A stretch of 42,025 nucleotides of DNA from Dehalococcoidia bacterium. Its GTDB lineage: Bacteria; Chloroflexota; Dehalococcoidia; Lucifugimonadales; GCA-002694895. Made by a program: the position numbers and the translations under genes. Shown here piece by piece: positions 26,926-35,757 of the stretch. Below the pieces are notes generated by a model. That model searched no databases. It was not told where the DNA came from and saw only the letters and a list, made by a program, of their open reading frames with translations. The stretch covers positions 1-42,025 of the forward strand of contig JAPYRX010000011.1 of assembly GCA_029936815.1 (NCBI GenBank), read 5' to 3'. Numbering within the stretch: position 1 is the first letter of the stretch; the number at the start of each line of letters is the position of its first letter.

Positions 26926-28046
26926 GTGAATTTAAACCTGGATTAGATGGAGTGATTGCTACTGATACTAGTATAAGTTATTTAGACGTAGATAATGAAG
27001 AAATTGTAATAAGAGGATATGATTTAATTGAACTTGCTGGTGCCAAATCTTATCCTGAAGTTGCATATCTAGTTATCAATGGAGAACTGCCAAATCACAA
27101 ACAACTTACCAATTTTGAAAAAATATTATTAGATGATTCTACTTTTCCTAATGAAGCATATGAAGTATTGAAATTAGCTCCAAAAAAGTCGATGGTTATG
27201 GATATTATTAGAACAGGAATTTCTTTTCTCGCAGGATTTAATGATGAATCAGATTTGATGAATACTAGCCATGAATCTAATTTGAATAAAGGAATTAGGT
27301 TAATAGCTGAAGTAGCAATCTTAACTGCCAATTCTCATCGTATTTTAAATAATCAAAATATTATAAAACCAGACAACTCCAAATCTTTTGCGGAAAATTT
27401 TTTAGGAATGATTTTGGGACATAAAATCTCATCTAAAGAGGCAGAAATTTTTGATAAAATATTGATTTGTTATATTGAACATGAAATGCCAAATTCCACT
27501 TTTGCAGCAAGAATTATTGGTTCTACCTTATCAGATATGTATGGAGCATTTGTTGGTGGCATTTCATCTTTGAAAGGCCCTTTACATGGTGGTGCTAATG
27601 AAGCTGCAATTCATATGTTACTCGATATCGAATCAAAAGGAGGAAGTAAGATTGCTGACAAATATATTATGGACAAATTAAATAATAAAGAAAGAATCAT
27701 GGGATTCGGTCATAGGGTATACATGAAAAAATATGATCCTAGAGCATTGTTTTTACGTGATTATATCGCGGAATTAGAATCCAATATACAAAATGGAAAA
27801 GAATTACATAAAATATATAAAATTGTTGAAGAAGTGATGGCTAGAGAAAAGGGATTATATCCTAATACTGATTACCCCATAGCTTTATTATTTTATTTAT
27901 TAGGAATCCCTATCCCACTGTATACACCAATATTTTTTGCGTCCCGTACATCAGGCTTGATCGCACATGTTATAGAACAACACAATAACAACAGGTTGTT
28001 CAGACCAAGGGTTTTATATACAGGTCCGAGAGGATTGAAATTGTAA
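26922..28046 (+). CDS. prpC: Citrate/2-methylcitrate synthase
   Basis: 374 residues of the short, ATP-independent citrate synthase type. Catalytic residues are His222 (GPLHGGANEA), His264 (GFGHRVY) and Asp317 (YPNTDYP), with His187 in EHEMPNSTF. The C-terminal RPRVLYTGP is typical. It condenses oxaloacetate with propionyl-CoA or acetyl-CoA. Position after prpD and prpB favours the propionyl-CoA reaction, but this might also be the cell's only citrate synthase, since sequence alone rarely separates the two. The ATGA overlap with prpB implies translational coupling. Confidence 0.9.
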   Translation: MSEFKPGLDGVIATDTSISYLDVDNEEIVIRGYDLIELAGAKSYPEVAYLVINGELPNHKQLTNFEKILLDDSTFPNEAYEVLKLAPKKSMVMDIIRTGISFLAGFNDESDLMNTSHESNLNKGIRLIAEVAILTANSHRILNNQNIIKPDNSKSFAENFLGMILGHKISSKEAEIFDKILICYIEHEMPNSTFAARIIGSTLSDMYGAFVGGISSLKGPLHGGANEAAIHMLLDIESKGGSKIADKYIMDKLNNKERIMGFGHRVYMKKYDPRALFLRDYIAELESNIQNGKELHKIYKIVEEVMAREKGLYPNTDYPIALLFYLLGIPIPLYTPIFFASRTSGLIAHVIEQHNNNRLFRPRVLYTGPRGLKL

Positions 28047-28059
28047 AAGGATTATAGAT

Positions 28060-28854
28060 TTGTTTCCTTATGACATGGTTGTTTTTGATATTGATGGAAC
28101 TATTAAAGAAGGTTTGAATCCTGTTTCTTCTGACATTGTAGCATTAATTGAAAATATAAAACAAAATGGCTGTTATGTAACTTATGCTACTGGCCGTATG
28201 TCTAGGTCAGCACGAAATAATTCAGGATTCACTCCTAATGCTCCAATGATTACTTATCAAGGAGCTCAAATATTAGATTTCACTCATTTTAAACCATTGA
28301 AATCGTCCTATCTAAATAAAAAATTTATAGATGATATCATTGAACTAGCTAAATTAAATAACTTGAAAACTATGATTCAATACCCAGGCAAAATCTTTTG
28401 TGATGAAAATGATGAATGGTTGGTAGAGTATGCTATTAGAAATGAAGTCAAATATGTTTTGGATAATAAATATAAGAAATCTAAACAGTCCAACCCACTC
28501 AGAATTGTAATTGTTGGTGATCCAAAAGATATTTACAACATTGAATTCTTACTCAATGACAAACTTAAAGATGATGTTTATATAACTCGTTCATTACCTC
28601 ATTTTTGTGAAGTGTTAGGTACTGATTCTGATAAAAGTAATTCTATAGATTGGGTATGTGATTATTTGAATATAGATATTAATAAAGTAGTAGCTTTTGG
28701 CGACAGTTATAATGACACTAAAATGTTAAAAACTGTGGGATACGGAATTGCTGTCAATAATTCCGTAAAGGAATTAAAAGAAGTAGCAGACGAAGTTCTT
28801 AGTGTAGAAGGAGTCGAGGGGATATATCAATTTTTGAAAAACAAGATAAATTAA
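28060..28854 (+). CDS. Cof-type HAD-superfamily phosphatase
   Basis: 264 residues. Motif I is DIDGT at 10-14 with Asp10 as nucleophile, motif II includes TYATGRM, and motif IV is FGDSYNDTKML near the C-terminus. The large C2 cap between motifs II and III marks the Cof/YidA group, which dephosphorylates sugar phosphates and similar metabolites. The start is TTG with AAAGG about 10 bases upstream; an ATG five codons later would crowd motif I against the N-terminus. It follows prpC by 13 bases and may be co-transcribed. The substrate is unknown. Confidence 0.87.
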   Translation: MFPYDMVVFDIDGTIKEGLNPVSSDIVALIENIKQNGCYVTYATGRMSRSARNNSGFTPNAPMITYQGAQILDFTHFKPLKSSYLNKKFIDDIIELAKLNNLKTMIQYPGKIFCDENDEWLVEYAIRNEVKYVLDNKYKKSKQSNPLRIVIVGDPKDIYNIEFLLNDKLKDDVYITRSLPHFCEVLGTDSDKSNSIDWVCDYLNIDINKVVAFGDSYNDTKMLKTVGYGIAVNNSVKELKEVADEVLSVEGVEGIYQFLKNKIN

Positions 28855-29594
28855 TGATTATCACTTTCCTCAATTAATTTTTCGTATTCTTGAACTTTTT
28901 CGTAATTCTCTTTAACTAAATAAAGGCATCTTTTGAAATATAATTCTGCTATTTTTGATGTTTTATTATTTTTTGTGTATTCAACTATTTTATTTATTTT
29001 ATGATTTTCTGGATAATATTTAGATAGAGTTAATATATCATTTTCGCATTCTTCAATTAAATTTTCTTGTGAATTTTCCATTGCAAACAATAATTTTGAA
29101 AGTAGTTTTGATAATTCACCCATACGATCATTAACATTCATAAATTCATACATTAAATTATTTACATTAGTATCTTCCTTTTCTACACTCTCATTTAATT
29201 CATACACTTCCTCTTTTGTTTTAGAATTATATAAATCCAAATAATTTGAGAGTATATCATTTACTTTCATCATATTATTTGCGTTGTCATTGATATCGAT
29301 TTCTCCGCCATCAATAAGATCATCATCTCTTTGAGTCGCTAATTCATTTATTTGTTCTATGTCTCCAATATATTCAGGAGATGGTGGGAAAGCAAAAGAA
29401 TTGAATTCTGTAGGATTCATTTGATTAGTATTATTCATAAGGAATGGAGGCATATATTTAGTTATATCAACTTCTATTGGAAGTGTGATCATATATGTCC
29501 CCCAAACTTCGTTTTTATTATCTTTGTTGAGAAAAAATAATAATGCATGTCCTTTGGGATTATCTTTAGATCCTATTTGAAAATTTAAATCCAA
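28851..29594 (-). CDS. Conserved-looking protein of unknown function
   Basis: 247 residues, not recognised. The first 80 residues look like a beta-rich domain (FQIGSKDNPKGHALLFF, WGTYMITLPIEVDITKY). An acidic Asn/Asp-rich linker follows (about 90-110), then a mostly helical C-terminal half rich in Glu, Lys and Leu (about 110-245) that may coil. There is no signal peptide or membrane segment, so it is probably cytoplasmic. The start is TTG with AAGG upstream at good spacing. It overlaps the convergent HAD gene by four bases and is divergent from pyrD. Confidence 0.65.
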   Translation of the reverse strand: MDLNFQIGSKDNPKGHALLFFLNKDNKNEVWGTYMITLPIEVDITKYMPPFLMNNTNQMNPTEFNSFAFPPSPEYIGDIEQINELATQRDDDLIDGGEIDINDNANNMMKVNDILSNYLDLYNSKTKEEVYELNESVEKEDTNVNNLMYEFMNVNDRMGELSKLLSKLLFAMENSQENLIEECENDILTLSKYYPENHKINKIVEYTKNNKTSKIAELYFKRCLYLVKENYEKVQEYEKLIEESDNH

Positions 29595-29668
29595 TTTTAT
29601 TACCTTATGTAAATGATTAAATTAATATAATATTAAACATATTGTAACTGTGGAAATTGTTTTTTTAA

Positions 29669-30649
29669 ATGAGTTTATATAGATTTATATCACATTATAT
29701 ATTATTTAAATTTGATCCCGAATTAATACATGACGTATTACAAAGAATATTATCTTCTAAATTTGGCCCTTTTATAACTAGGTTGTTTGCCACAAATCCA
29801 ATGCACTTTGTTGCAATAAACTTGATGGGGATTAAATTGAGATCAAATATAGCCTTAGCAGCAGGATTTGATAAAAATTGTAGTATGTTGAGTTCATTAG
29901 ACAAATTGGGATTTGGATATATTGTTGGCGGTACAATTACAGTGCACCCAAGAGAAGGGAATCCTAAGCCAAGAATAATTCGTTACAAGCTAGATGAATC
30001 TATGATTAATTCACTTGGATTCCCTAATATTGGATTAGATAGAATTAAAAACAATTTAAAAAATATAAAATTAAAAACACCTTTATTATTAAGTATTTCC
30101 GGTGATTCAATCGACGAAATTTTAAAACTATATAAATCTCTAGGTAATTATTGTGCAGGGTATGAAATAAATATCAGCTCTCCAAACACTGAAAGACTTA
30201 AATTTTTCCATGACACTGAAAATCTGACTAATTTATTAGTAGCTTTAAACCAAATTAAAGATAAACCTTATATGCTTAAAATTCCAAGATTTGAAAATTT
30301 AGATGATATTAATCAAAGAAAATCTTTTGAAGGATTTATAAAATTAGCAATCTCTAATCATGTGGATGGAATTGTATTGTCTAATACTTTACCAATAAAA
30401 GATGAAGCATTAGCAATTGGAAAAGGCGGATTAAGCGGAAAAAAGATTTATAAAAACACTGAGTACGGCTTGGAAATTGCTAATAAATTAGCAACAGGAA
30501 AAATTGAAATTGTTGCGTCAGGAGGTGTGAATTCTTCTCGTGATGTAAAATCATTACTATCAAAAGGTGCTAAATCAGTGCAAATTTGGACATCATTAAT
30601 TTATGAAGGCCCAGGATTAGTGAGAAAGATCAATAAAGAATTATCATGA
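29669..30649 (+). CDS. pyrD: Dihydroorotate dehydrogenase, class 2-like
   Basis: 326 residues. It oxidises dihydroorotate to orotate in pyrimidine synthesis. FMN-binding and active-site blocks are AAGFDKN at 64-70, GGTITVHPREGNPKPR at 87-102, and INISSPNT ending at 174 with the catalytic serine. The N-terminal helical extension (about 1-45, YRFISHYILFKFDPELIH) is the membrane-docking domain of quinone-linked class 2 enzymes. The stop overlaps the mutL start (ATGA). No other pyrimidine genes are near. Confidence 0.92.
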   Translation: MSLYRFISHYILFKFDPELIHDVLQRILSSKFGPFITRLFATNPMHFVAINLMGIKLRSNIALAAGFDKNCSMLSSLDKLGFGYIVGGTITVHPREGNPKPRIIRYKLDESMINSLGFPNIGLDRIKNNLKNIKLKTPLLLSISGDSIDEILKLYKSLGNYCAGYEINISSPNTERLKFFHDTENLTNLLVALNQIKDKPYMLKIPRFENLDDINQRKSFEGFIKLAISNHVDGIVLSNTLPIKDEALAIGKGGLSGKKIYKNTEYGLEIANKLATGKIEIVASGGVNSSRDVKSLLSKGAKSVQIWTSLIYEGPGLVRKINKELS

Positions 30650-32364
30650 GAATAAAAAAATTAGATTCGAAAATAATTTCTATAATAGCTGCAGGTGAAA
30701 TTATTGAGAATCCAAGTTCAGTTATAAAAGAATTAATAGATAATAGTATTGATGCCGATTCATCCAGTATTGAAATAGAAATAAAAAACGGAGGAAAAGA
30801 TTACATAAGAGTTTCTGATGATGGGAAAGGTATAGTAAGTGAAGATTTGAAAATTGCATTTTCCAGGCATGCGACTAGTAAATTAAATAATATTGAAGAT
30901 ATAAATACTATTGAGTCAATGGGATTCAGAGGAGAAGCTCTTCCTAGTATAGCAACTGTTTCGGATATAAACTTAATTTCAAATACTGAAAATCAATCTC
31001 ATGCGGGTAATATAAATATACATTTTGGAAAGATTACTAATGAAGTCCCTGATGTAAGAGTTAATGGAACAACTGTTGTAGTTACTGATCTATTTGGTAA
31101 TATGCCAGCGAGAAAAAAGTTTTTAAAATCATCTCAATCTGAAAGCAAAAAGAATTATGACTTGATTAAAAAATATGCATTATGTTATCCGAAAGTGAAA
31201 TTTGTAGTCATATCTGATGGTAGAAAATATTTGGAAACTGCAGGGAATGGAAAATTGTTAGATGTTTTATCTAAACTTTTTGATCAAACACTTTCTAATT
31301 CTATGATAGATATAAATTATAAATCTGACGAATTAGGATTGTACGGATATGTTAGCAATATTAATATTAAAAAATCTTCTAATGCTAATATTCATTGTTT
31401 TGTTAATAACAGAGTAATTAAAAATAAAATATTTAATTATGCTATTGAAAGAGCGTATGATAGTTTCTTGGTAAAAGGAGATTATCCTGTTTGTATTATA
31501 AATATTAATGTAAACCCTGATTTGTTAGATTTAAATGTACATCCTTCTAAAAATGAGATCAAAATCAGAGATGAAAGAGAATTGTTTTCTATGATAGAGA
31601 GGCAAATCAGGCACTCAATTGTTAATTCAAATTCGCAAAGCCAGAATTCGGATTTAAACATCTTGAAATATAAACCTGAAAAATCATTTTTAACATTTAC
31701 TGATAATTCATTACTATCACCAAATACACGAAGACCAATTATTGAAATGAATAATTCAGTAAATGAATTTTTTACTTCTTCTACAAATCAATTAGATTTG
31801 GTAAATGAATTTATTTTATTAGGTCAAATCAACAATTCATTTATAGTAGGAGAATATAAAAAAGAAATATGTATTATTGATCAACATGCTGCTCATGAAA
31901 GAGTTAACTATGAAAATATACTTGCTAATCCTAAATCAGATATCATTTCTCAAGAATTACTTGATCCTGTCATTCTTAATTTAACAATTGAAGAAAATGT
32001 ATGGATTCAAGAAAACAGAAATTATTTAATAGATACAGGTTTTGAAATAGAAACTTTTGGAATTTCTAATCAAGTTTTAATTAGTAAAATCCCACAACAC
32101 TTTGTTGGATTGAATTTGAATAAAAAACTACATGCTTATATAAATGATTTAAAAAATAATATTAGTAGTACAGATGATGATCGAAAAAAAACTTTAGCCT
32201 GTCATGCATCTATTGAGTTTGGTGACAAATTATCTAAAACTGAAATATTTAATTTGATTGAAGATTTATCTAAATGCTTAGAGCCTTGGAAATGCCCGCA
32301 TGGTAGACCAACATTACTACAAATAGATAATGATCAACTTATGAAATGGTTTAAAAGGCTTTAA
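30646..32364 (+). CDS. mutL: DNA mismatch repair protein MutL with endonuclease motif
   Basis: 572 residues. The GHKL ATPase domain shows the catalytic Glu29 and Asn33 (KELIDNSIDA), DDGKGI at 58-63, RHATSKL at 74-80 and GFRGEALPSI at 93-102. The C-terminal domain carries DQHAAHERVNYE at 412-423, matching the DQHA-x2-E-x4-E metal motif of nicking MutL proteins, together with ACHASIEFG near 518 and CPHGRPT at 550-556. It should therefore nick DNA itself, which fits methyl-independent mismatch repair. MutS is not in the window. It is translationally coupled to pyrD. Confidence 0.95.
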   Translation: MRIKKLDSKIISIIAAGEIIENPSSVIKELIDNSIDADSSSIEIEIKNGGKDYIRVSDDGKGIVSEDLKIAFSRHATSKLNNIEDINTIESMGFRGEALPSIATVSDINLISNTENQSHAGNINIHFGKITNEVPDVRVNGTTVVVTDLFGNMPARKKFLKSSQSESKKNYDLIKKYALCYPKVKFVVISDGRKYLETAGNGKLLDVLSKLFDQTLSNSMIDINYKSDELGLYGYVSNINIKKSSNANIHCFVNNRVIKNKIFNYAIERAYDSFLVKGDYPVCIININVNPDLLDLNVHPSKNEIKIRDERELFSMIERQIRHSIVNSNSQSQNSDLNILKYKPEKSFLTFTDNSLLSPNTRRPIIEMNNSVNEFFTSSTNQLDLVNEFILLGQINNSFIVGEYKKEICIIDQHAAHERVNYENILANPKSDIISQELLDPVILNLTIEENVWIQENRNYLIDTGFEIETFGISNQVLISKIPQHFVGLNLNKKLHAYINDLKNNISSTDDDRKKTLACHASIEFGDKLSKTEIFNLIEDLSKCLEPWKCPHGRPTLLQIDNDQLMKWFKRL

Positions 32365-32365
32365 A

Positions 32366-34027
32366 TTAAACTGATCCATCTATGTGAATATCTAATAAAT
32401 TTGGTTGTCCAGAATTAATGCATTTTGTTAGAATATCTTTTATTTCTGAAGGATTAGTTATGCTATGAGAATTAATATTAAAACCTTTTGCAATTGTTTT
32501 GAAATCGAATCTTTGATTGAAATTCATTCCCTTATATTCACTGATTTTTGTGTCACCTAATTGCTCTTTATATATATCCATATTTAATTTTAAAACTTTA
32601 TATGTACTGTTGTTGCATATGATGTATGTAATTGGAATTTTATTTACTGAAGCAGTCCATAGTGCTTGCACTGCCATCATACCTGTACCGTCTCCTATTA
32701 AAGCAATTACATTCTCATTAGGGAAAGCCAATTTGATTCCCAAAGCGCCGCCCATCCCCCATCCAAGTGACCCTCCTCGCCCACCAAAAATTGAATTTTC
32801 TTTCTCGAATTGCATGAAATTAAATATTGAATCTGCAGTTGTCACGGCATCGTTAACAATTATTGTGTTTTCAGGAATGGTATTGGCTATTTCTGATACC
32901 ATACGATCTGGAGTCATAGGTGAATTATCATATTTATTTAATAATTCAGATCTGATAATTTTTTCTTTTGCCTCTTTTTCATTTTTTAATAATAGATTTT
33001 TTTCTGTAAAAAATTCTATTTTTTTCCCATCTAATAATTCTTCTACTTTAGCAGTTATTGAAATTAGTGCATCACTTGGATCTGAGATAATGCCGATTTC
33101 AGTTTTTTCTGTAGCCCCAACTTGTGAAGGATCATTATCTATATGAATTAATTTAGAATCGGGGTTAAATATTCTCATTCTTGGATTAGAAAACATGTAG
33201 CTAACTCTTGGTAATCCACCAACAACAAGAATTGTGTCAAATTCATCAAATTCATTAGAAGAATTAAATCCTAGTTTTAAATTACTTATATAATTGGGAT
33301 GTTTGTTTGGGAAAATCATTTCTGAATAATTAGATGAATACACTTTAGCACCTAGTAATTCAGCTAATTTTGTTGGTATATAAGGATTATTTATCTGTAC
33401 GAGTCTGTCTCCAATTAATATTCCTACATTATTAGAATCTACAAGTAATTCAGCAGCTTTATCAATTGCTTTTTCATCAGCTTTAATAATAATTTCTTCG
33501 TTGAAATTTTTAGTTGGATATATATTGGTTTTATCATCAAGTGCATTTGTTGTGAAAGCTACAAATGTTGGCCCGGTGGGAGGGCTCAATGCTATTCTAA
33601 AAGCTTTTTGCATCGTTTGAGCTATGGCATCCGGGTGATTCACTTCGACAGCCCATTTTGTAAATGGAGATACCATATCTACAAGATTTGTTTTTCCCGG
33701 TGCAATTTCACGAGAATCTTTATTGCCAGCAGTAAGAACTAATGGAGTGCCTCCTGAATGAGCATTATGCAATAAACTTAACCCGTTGGCTAAACCTGTT
33801 TCTATATGTAAATTTACAAATGCAGGTTTCTTGGTAGCTCTTGCATATGCATCAGCCATACCCATAGCAGCTGATTCTTGTACAGCTAATATATATTCAA
33901 ATTCCGGATATTTTTCCAGAGCATCCATAATGGCAGTTTCTGTAGTTCCTGGATTTCCAAAAATATATTTTACATTTTGTTGTTTAAGTGCTTCAAGTAA
34001 TATATATTTACCTTCAATTTTTTTCAT
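32366..34027 (-). CDS. Benzoylformate-decarboxylase-like TPP-dependent enzyme
   Basis: 553 residues from the ATG at 34027. An in-frame TTG at 34045 would add six residues unlike the family, and the ATG has a weak GGGA upstream. Glu51 (AVQESAAMGMADAYARA) is the catalytic glutamate. His74 in FVNLHIETGLANG aligns with the active-site His70 of benzoylformate decarboxylase. The TPP/Mg motif runs from GDGTG at 445 to CNNS at 471-474. It should decarboxylate an alpha-keto acid, aromatic or branched. Its start overlaps the MFS gene upstream by 14 bases, suggesting coupling. The exact substrate is unknown. Confidence 0.85.
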   Translation of the reverse strand: MKKIEGKYILLEALKQQNVKYIFGNPGTTETAIMDALEKYPEFEYILAVQESAAMGMADAYARATKKPAFVNLHIETGLANGLSLLHNAHSGGTPLVLTAGNKDSREIAPGKTNLVDMVSPFTKWAVEVNHPDAIAQTMQKAFRIALSPPTGPTFVAFTTNALDDKTNIYPTKNFNEEIIIKADEKAIDKAAELLVDSNNVGILIGDRLVQINNPYIPTKLAELLGAKVYSSNYSEMIFPNKHPNYISNLKLGFNSSNEFDEFDTILVVGGLPRVSYMFSNPRMRIFNPDSKLIHIDNDPSQVGATEKTEIGIISDPSDALISITAKVEELLDGKKIEFFTEKNLLLKNEKEAKEKIIRSELLNKYDNSPMTPDRMVSEIANTIPENTIIVNDAVTTADSIFNFMQFEKENSIFGGRGGSLGWGMGGALGIKLAFPNENVIALIGDGTGMMAVQALWTASVNKIPITYIICNNSTYKVLKLNMDIYKEQLGDTKISEYKGMNFNQRFDFKTIAKGFNINSHSITNPSEIKDILTKCINSGQPNLLDIHIDGSV

Positions 34028-35237
34028 TTGTTGTTCCCAAGTCAATATTAATTATTATAATTAATGATAATAATATACATATACCGAGTGATAATAAAGC
34101 AGCAGGTTGCCCAAGGTTTAATGTTGTAGCTATCAATCCCCAACTAGCTGTGCCAATGATACTTCCCAATCTTCCTGTAAATCCGTGAATTCCAAAATAC
34201 TCTCCTATAAATTCGTCCGAGATTAATTGATGCATAAATGGCCTGTCACAACTCCATACACCAGATATTAGTATTCCTGTTAGCCCACTTATGAACCACC
34301 AAATATTATCTCCCAAATTTAGTACTCCACTTCCTATTGATAATGCTAGATTAATTATCCATAAAATTAATACTAAACTAATAATTGGTTTGGCTCCAAA
34401 TTTGTCAACCAATTTACCCCATATCAATGCACTAGGAATGGCGGTAACAATTCCTGTGAAAATCAAGTATTGAATTTGTCTTTCAGACATACCAATAGTT
34501 TCTAATATATATAACGAAGTAAATGTTGACGCCGTATACAAAGCCCATGAATACCAAAATCTTGCCAATAAGAATCTTCCTAAGCCTGGGAATTCTTTAA
34601 TGTGGGACATAGTATCAGATAATTGTTTTACAAATCTTATAAATAATTTTTGTGAACTTTTTATATATCTGTTTTGGGTTTGCTGAGGTTTCTCATTTAA
34701 AAATATTAAAATTGGAATTCCATATAATATAATAAATAATCCTATAATCATAAACCCGACTGGGTAACCGTTGTTCTCAATTATAAATAATCCGATTAAT
34801 ATTGCTATTATTGCACCAAAATATCCAACTCCTGCTCCTATTCCTCCAATTATTCCTATATTGTTTTTATGGCTAACATCTTTCAACATTGAATTATAAA
34901 AAATATCTCCTACATGTAGGCAGGTGACAGAAATTCCATAATAAATAAGGCTGATAACAATAGAATTATTCCCTATGAATGTAGTAGATATACCACAGAT
35001 GAAAGTAAATATGGCTAAGAATAATTTTCTTTTGTTTGTTTGATCCGAAAGAGCCCCAACAATCGGGCTAATTAGTAATGAAACTAGTAATGCCAATGAG
35101 AGTGTATATCCGACAGTTGCATCTGTTCCGTTTAATTTAGTTATAATCCATAAAGGGAAAAACAATCCGGTAACCCCTGCATTAAACAAGGTGTTTCCAA
35201 TATCGTATATCACCCATGAAATTATAGATAGATTCAT
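34014..35237 (-). CDS. MFS transporter, UMF1/Atg22-like
   Basis: 407 residues with about 12 membrane segments. The N-terminus ISWVIYDIGNTLFNAGVTGLFFPLW matches the UMF1 (Atg22-like vacuole effluxer) MFS family, and GALSDQTNKRKLFL is the TM2-TM3 signature. Some UMF1 proteins export amino acids, but the bacterial substrates are not established. It lies 16 bases downstream of the tRNA-Sec on the same strand and overlaps the TPP enzyme by 14 bases, so its transcript may start upstream of the tRNA. Confidence 0.88.
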   Translation of the reverse strand: MNLSIISWVIYDIGNTLFNAGVTGLFFPLWIITKLNGTDATVGYTLSLALLVSLLISPIVGALSDQTNKRKLFLAIFTFICGISTTFIGNNSIVISLIYYGISVTCLHVGDIFYNSMLKDVSHKNNIGIIGGIGAGVGYFGAIIAILIGLFIIENNGYPVGFMIIGLFIILYGIPILIFLNEKPQQTQNRYIKSSQKLFIRFVKQLSDTMSHIKEFPGLGRFLLARFWYSWALYTASTFTSLYILETIGMSERQIQYLIFTGIVTAIPSALIWGKLVDKFGAKPIISLVLILWIINLALSIGSGVLNLGDNIWWFISGLTGILISGVWSCDRPFMHQLISDEFIGEYFGIHGFTGRLGSIIGTASWGLIATTLNLGQPAALLSLGICILLSLIIIINIDLGTTNEKN

Positions 35238-35253
35238 AATATTTTTTTATTAT

Positions 35254-35348
35254 CGGGAATGAGAGGGAATCGAACCCAACGCTTCAATAATTGAATCAAA
35301 GCCAACGGAGTTGAAGTCCGTGAAACCCACCAGAGCTTATTCACTCCC
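35254..35348 (-). tRNA. selC: tRNA-Sec (anticodon UCA)
   Basis: A 95-nt tRNA that should decode UGA as selenocysteine. An 8-bp acceptor stem pairs GGGAGTGA with TCATTCCC (one G-U pair). A 6-bp D stem pairs AAGCTC with GGGTTT around a 4-base loop TGGT. The anticodon stem ACGGA/TCCGT carries loop CTTCAAC with anticodon TCA at 35314-35312. The long variable arm has an 8-bp stem with two G-U pairs. The T loop is TTCGATT and the discriminator is G. The 8-bp acceptor, 6-bp D stem with small loop, and long arm are hallmarks of bacterial tRNA-Sec. The T stem is imperfect: only three canonical pairs next to the loop, then two mismatches. CCA is not encoded. It begins 8 bases after the thioredoxin stop. 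Confidence 0.87.
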
Positions 35349-35356
35349 AAATATTT

Positions 35357-35680
35357 TTAAGAAATAATTTTATCTAAACGTTCCTTTAACGTTGTTTTTG
35401 ATACTGCGCCAACTATTTGATCTACAGCTGATCCATCTTTAAACATTAAAAGAGTTGGAATTCCCCTTATACCAAAGCTGGCTGCAATTTGAGGATTAGA
35501 ATCAACATCAATTTTTGTAACTTTGATTTTTCCATTATATTCATCAGACAATTCTTCAACAATAGGTGAAACCATCTTACATGGGCCACACCACTCTGCC
35601 CAAAAATCTACAAGAACTGGAAGATCAGAATTAAGAACTTCTTCATTGAAATTACTATCAGTTACTTCTAAGGCTGCCAA
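35357..35680 (-). CDS. trxA: Thioredoxin
   Basis: 107 residues from the TTG at 35680, the standard thioredoxin length, with GGAG 7 bases upstream. An ATG at 35719 would add 13 hydrophobic residues, but the ribosome site and family length favour the TTG. The active site WCGPC is at 30-34, and the cis-proline block [12 protein letters not shown] follows. It reduces disulphides in the cytoplasm, with a thioredoxin reductase not present here. It is sandwiched between a lipoprotein gene and the tRNA-Sec on one strand. The redox Cys codons are ordinary Cys, not UGA. Confidence 0.92.
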   Translation of the reverse strand: MAALEVTDSNFNEEVLNSDLPVLVDFWAEWCGPCKMVSPIVEELSDEYNGKIKVTKIDVDSNPQIAASFGIRGIPTLLMFKDGSAVDQIVGAVSKTTLKERLDKIIS

Positions 35681-35757
35681 TGTTATACTCCATTTAAATA
35701 TAATTAATAAGAATATCATAGTCAGATTTAATCTAAAACAAGAAAATTGATATATAT

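Noticed and set aside
29622-29636. TTAATATAATATTAA near-palindrome between the unknown gene and pyrD
   Set aside because: It contains only A and T in an AT-rich gap, does not align with a clear promoter, and is expected by chance.
32517-33146. A 209-codon open frame on the plus strand opposite the TPP enzyme
   Set aside because: It lies wholly inside a gene with intact catalytic motifs on the other strand and shows no recognisable domain, so it is a shadow frame.
35357-35680. Thioredoxin as a selenoprotein next to tRNA-Sec
   Set aside because: The active site is WCGPC with ordinary cysteine codons and no in-frame UGA. No other gene in the window showed a domain interrupted by an in-frame UGA.
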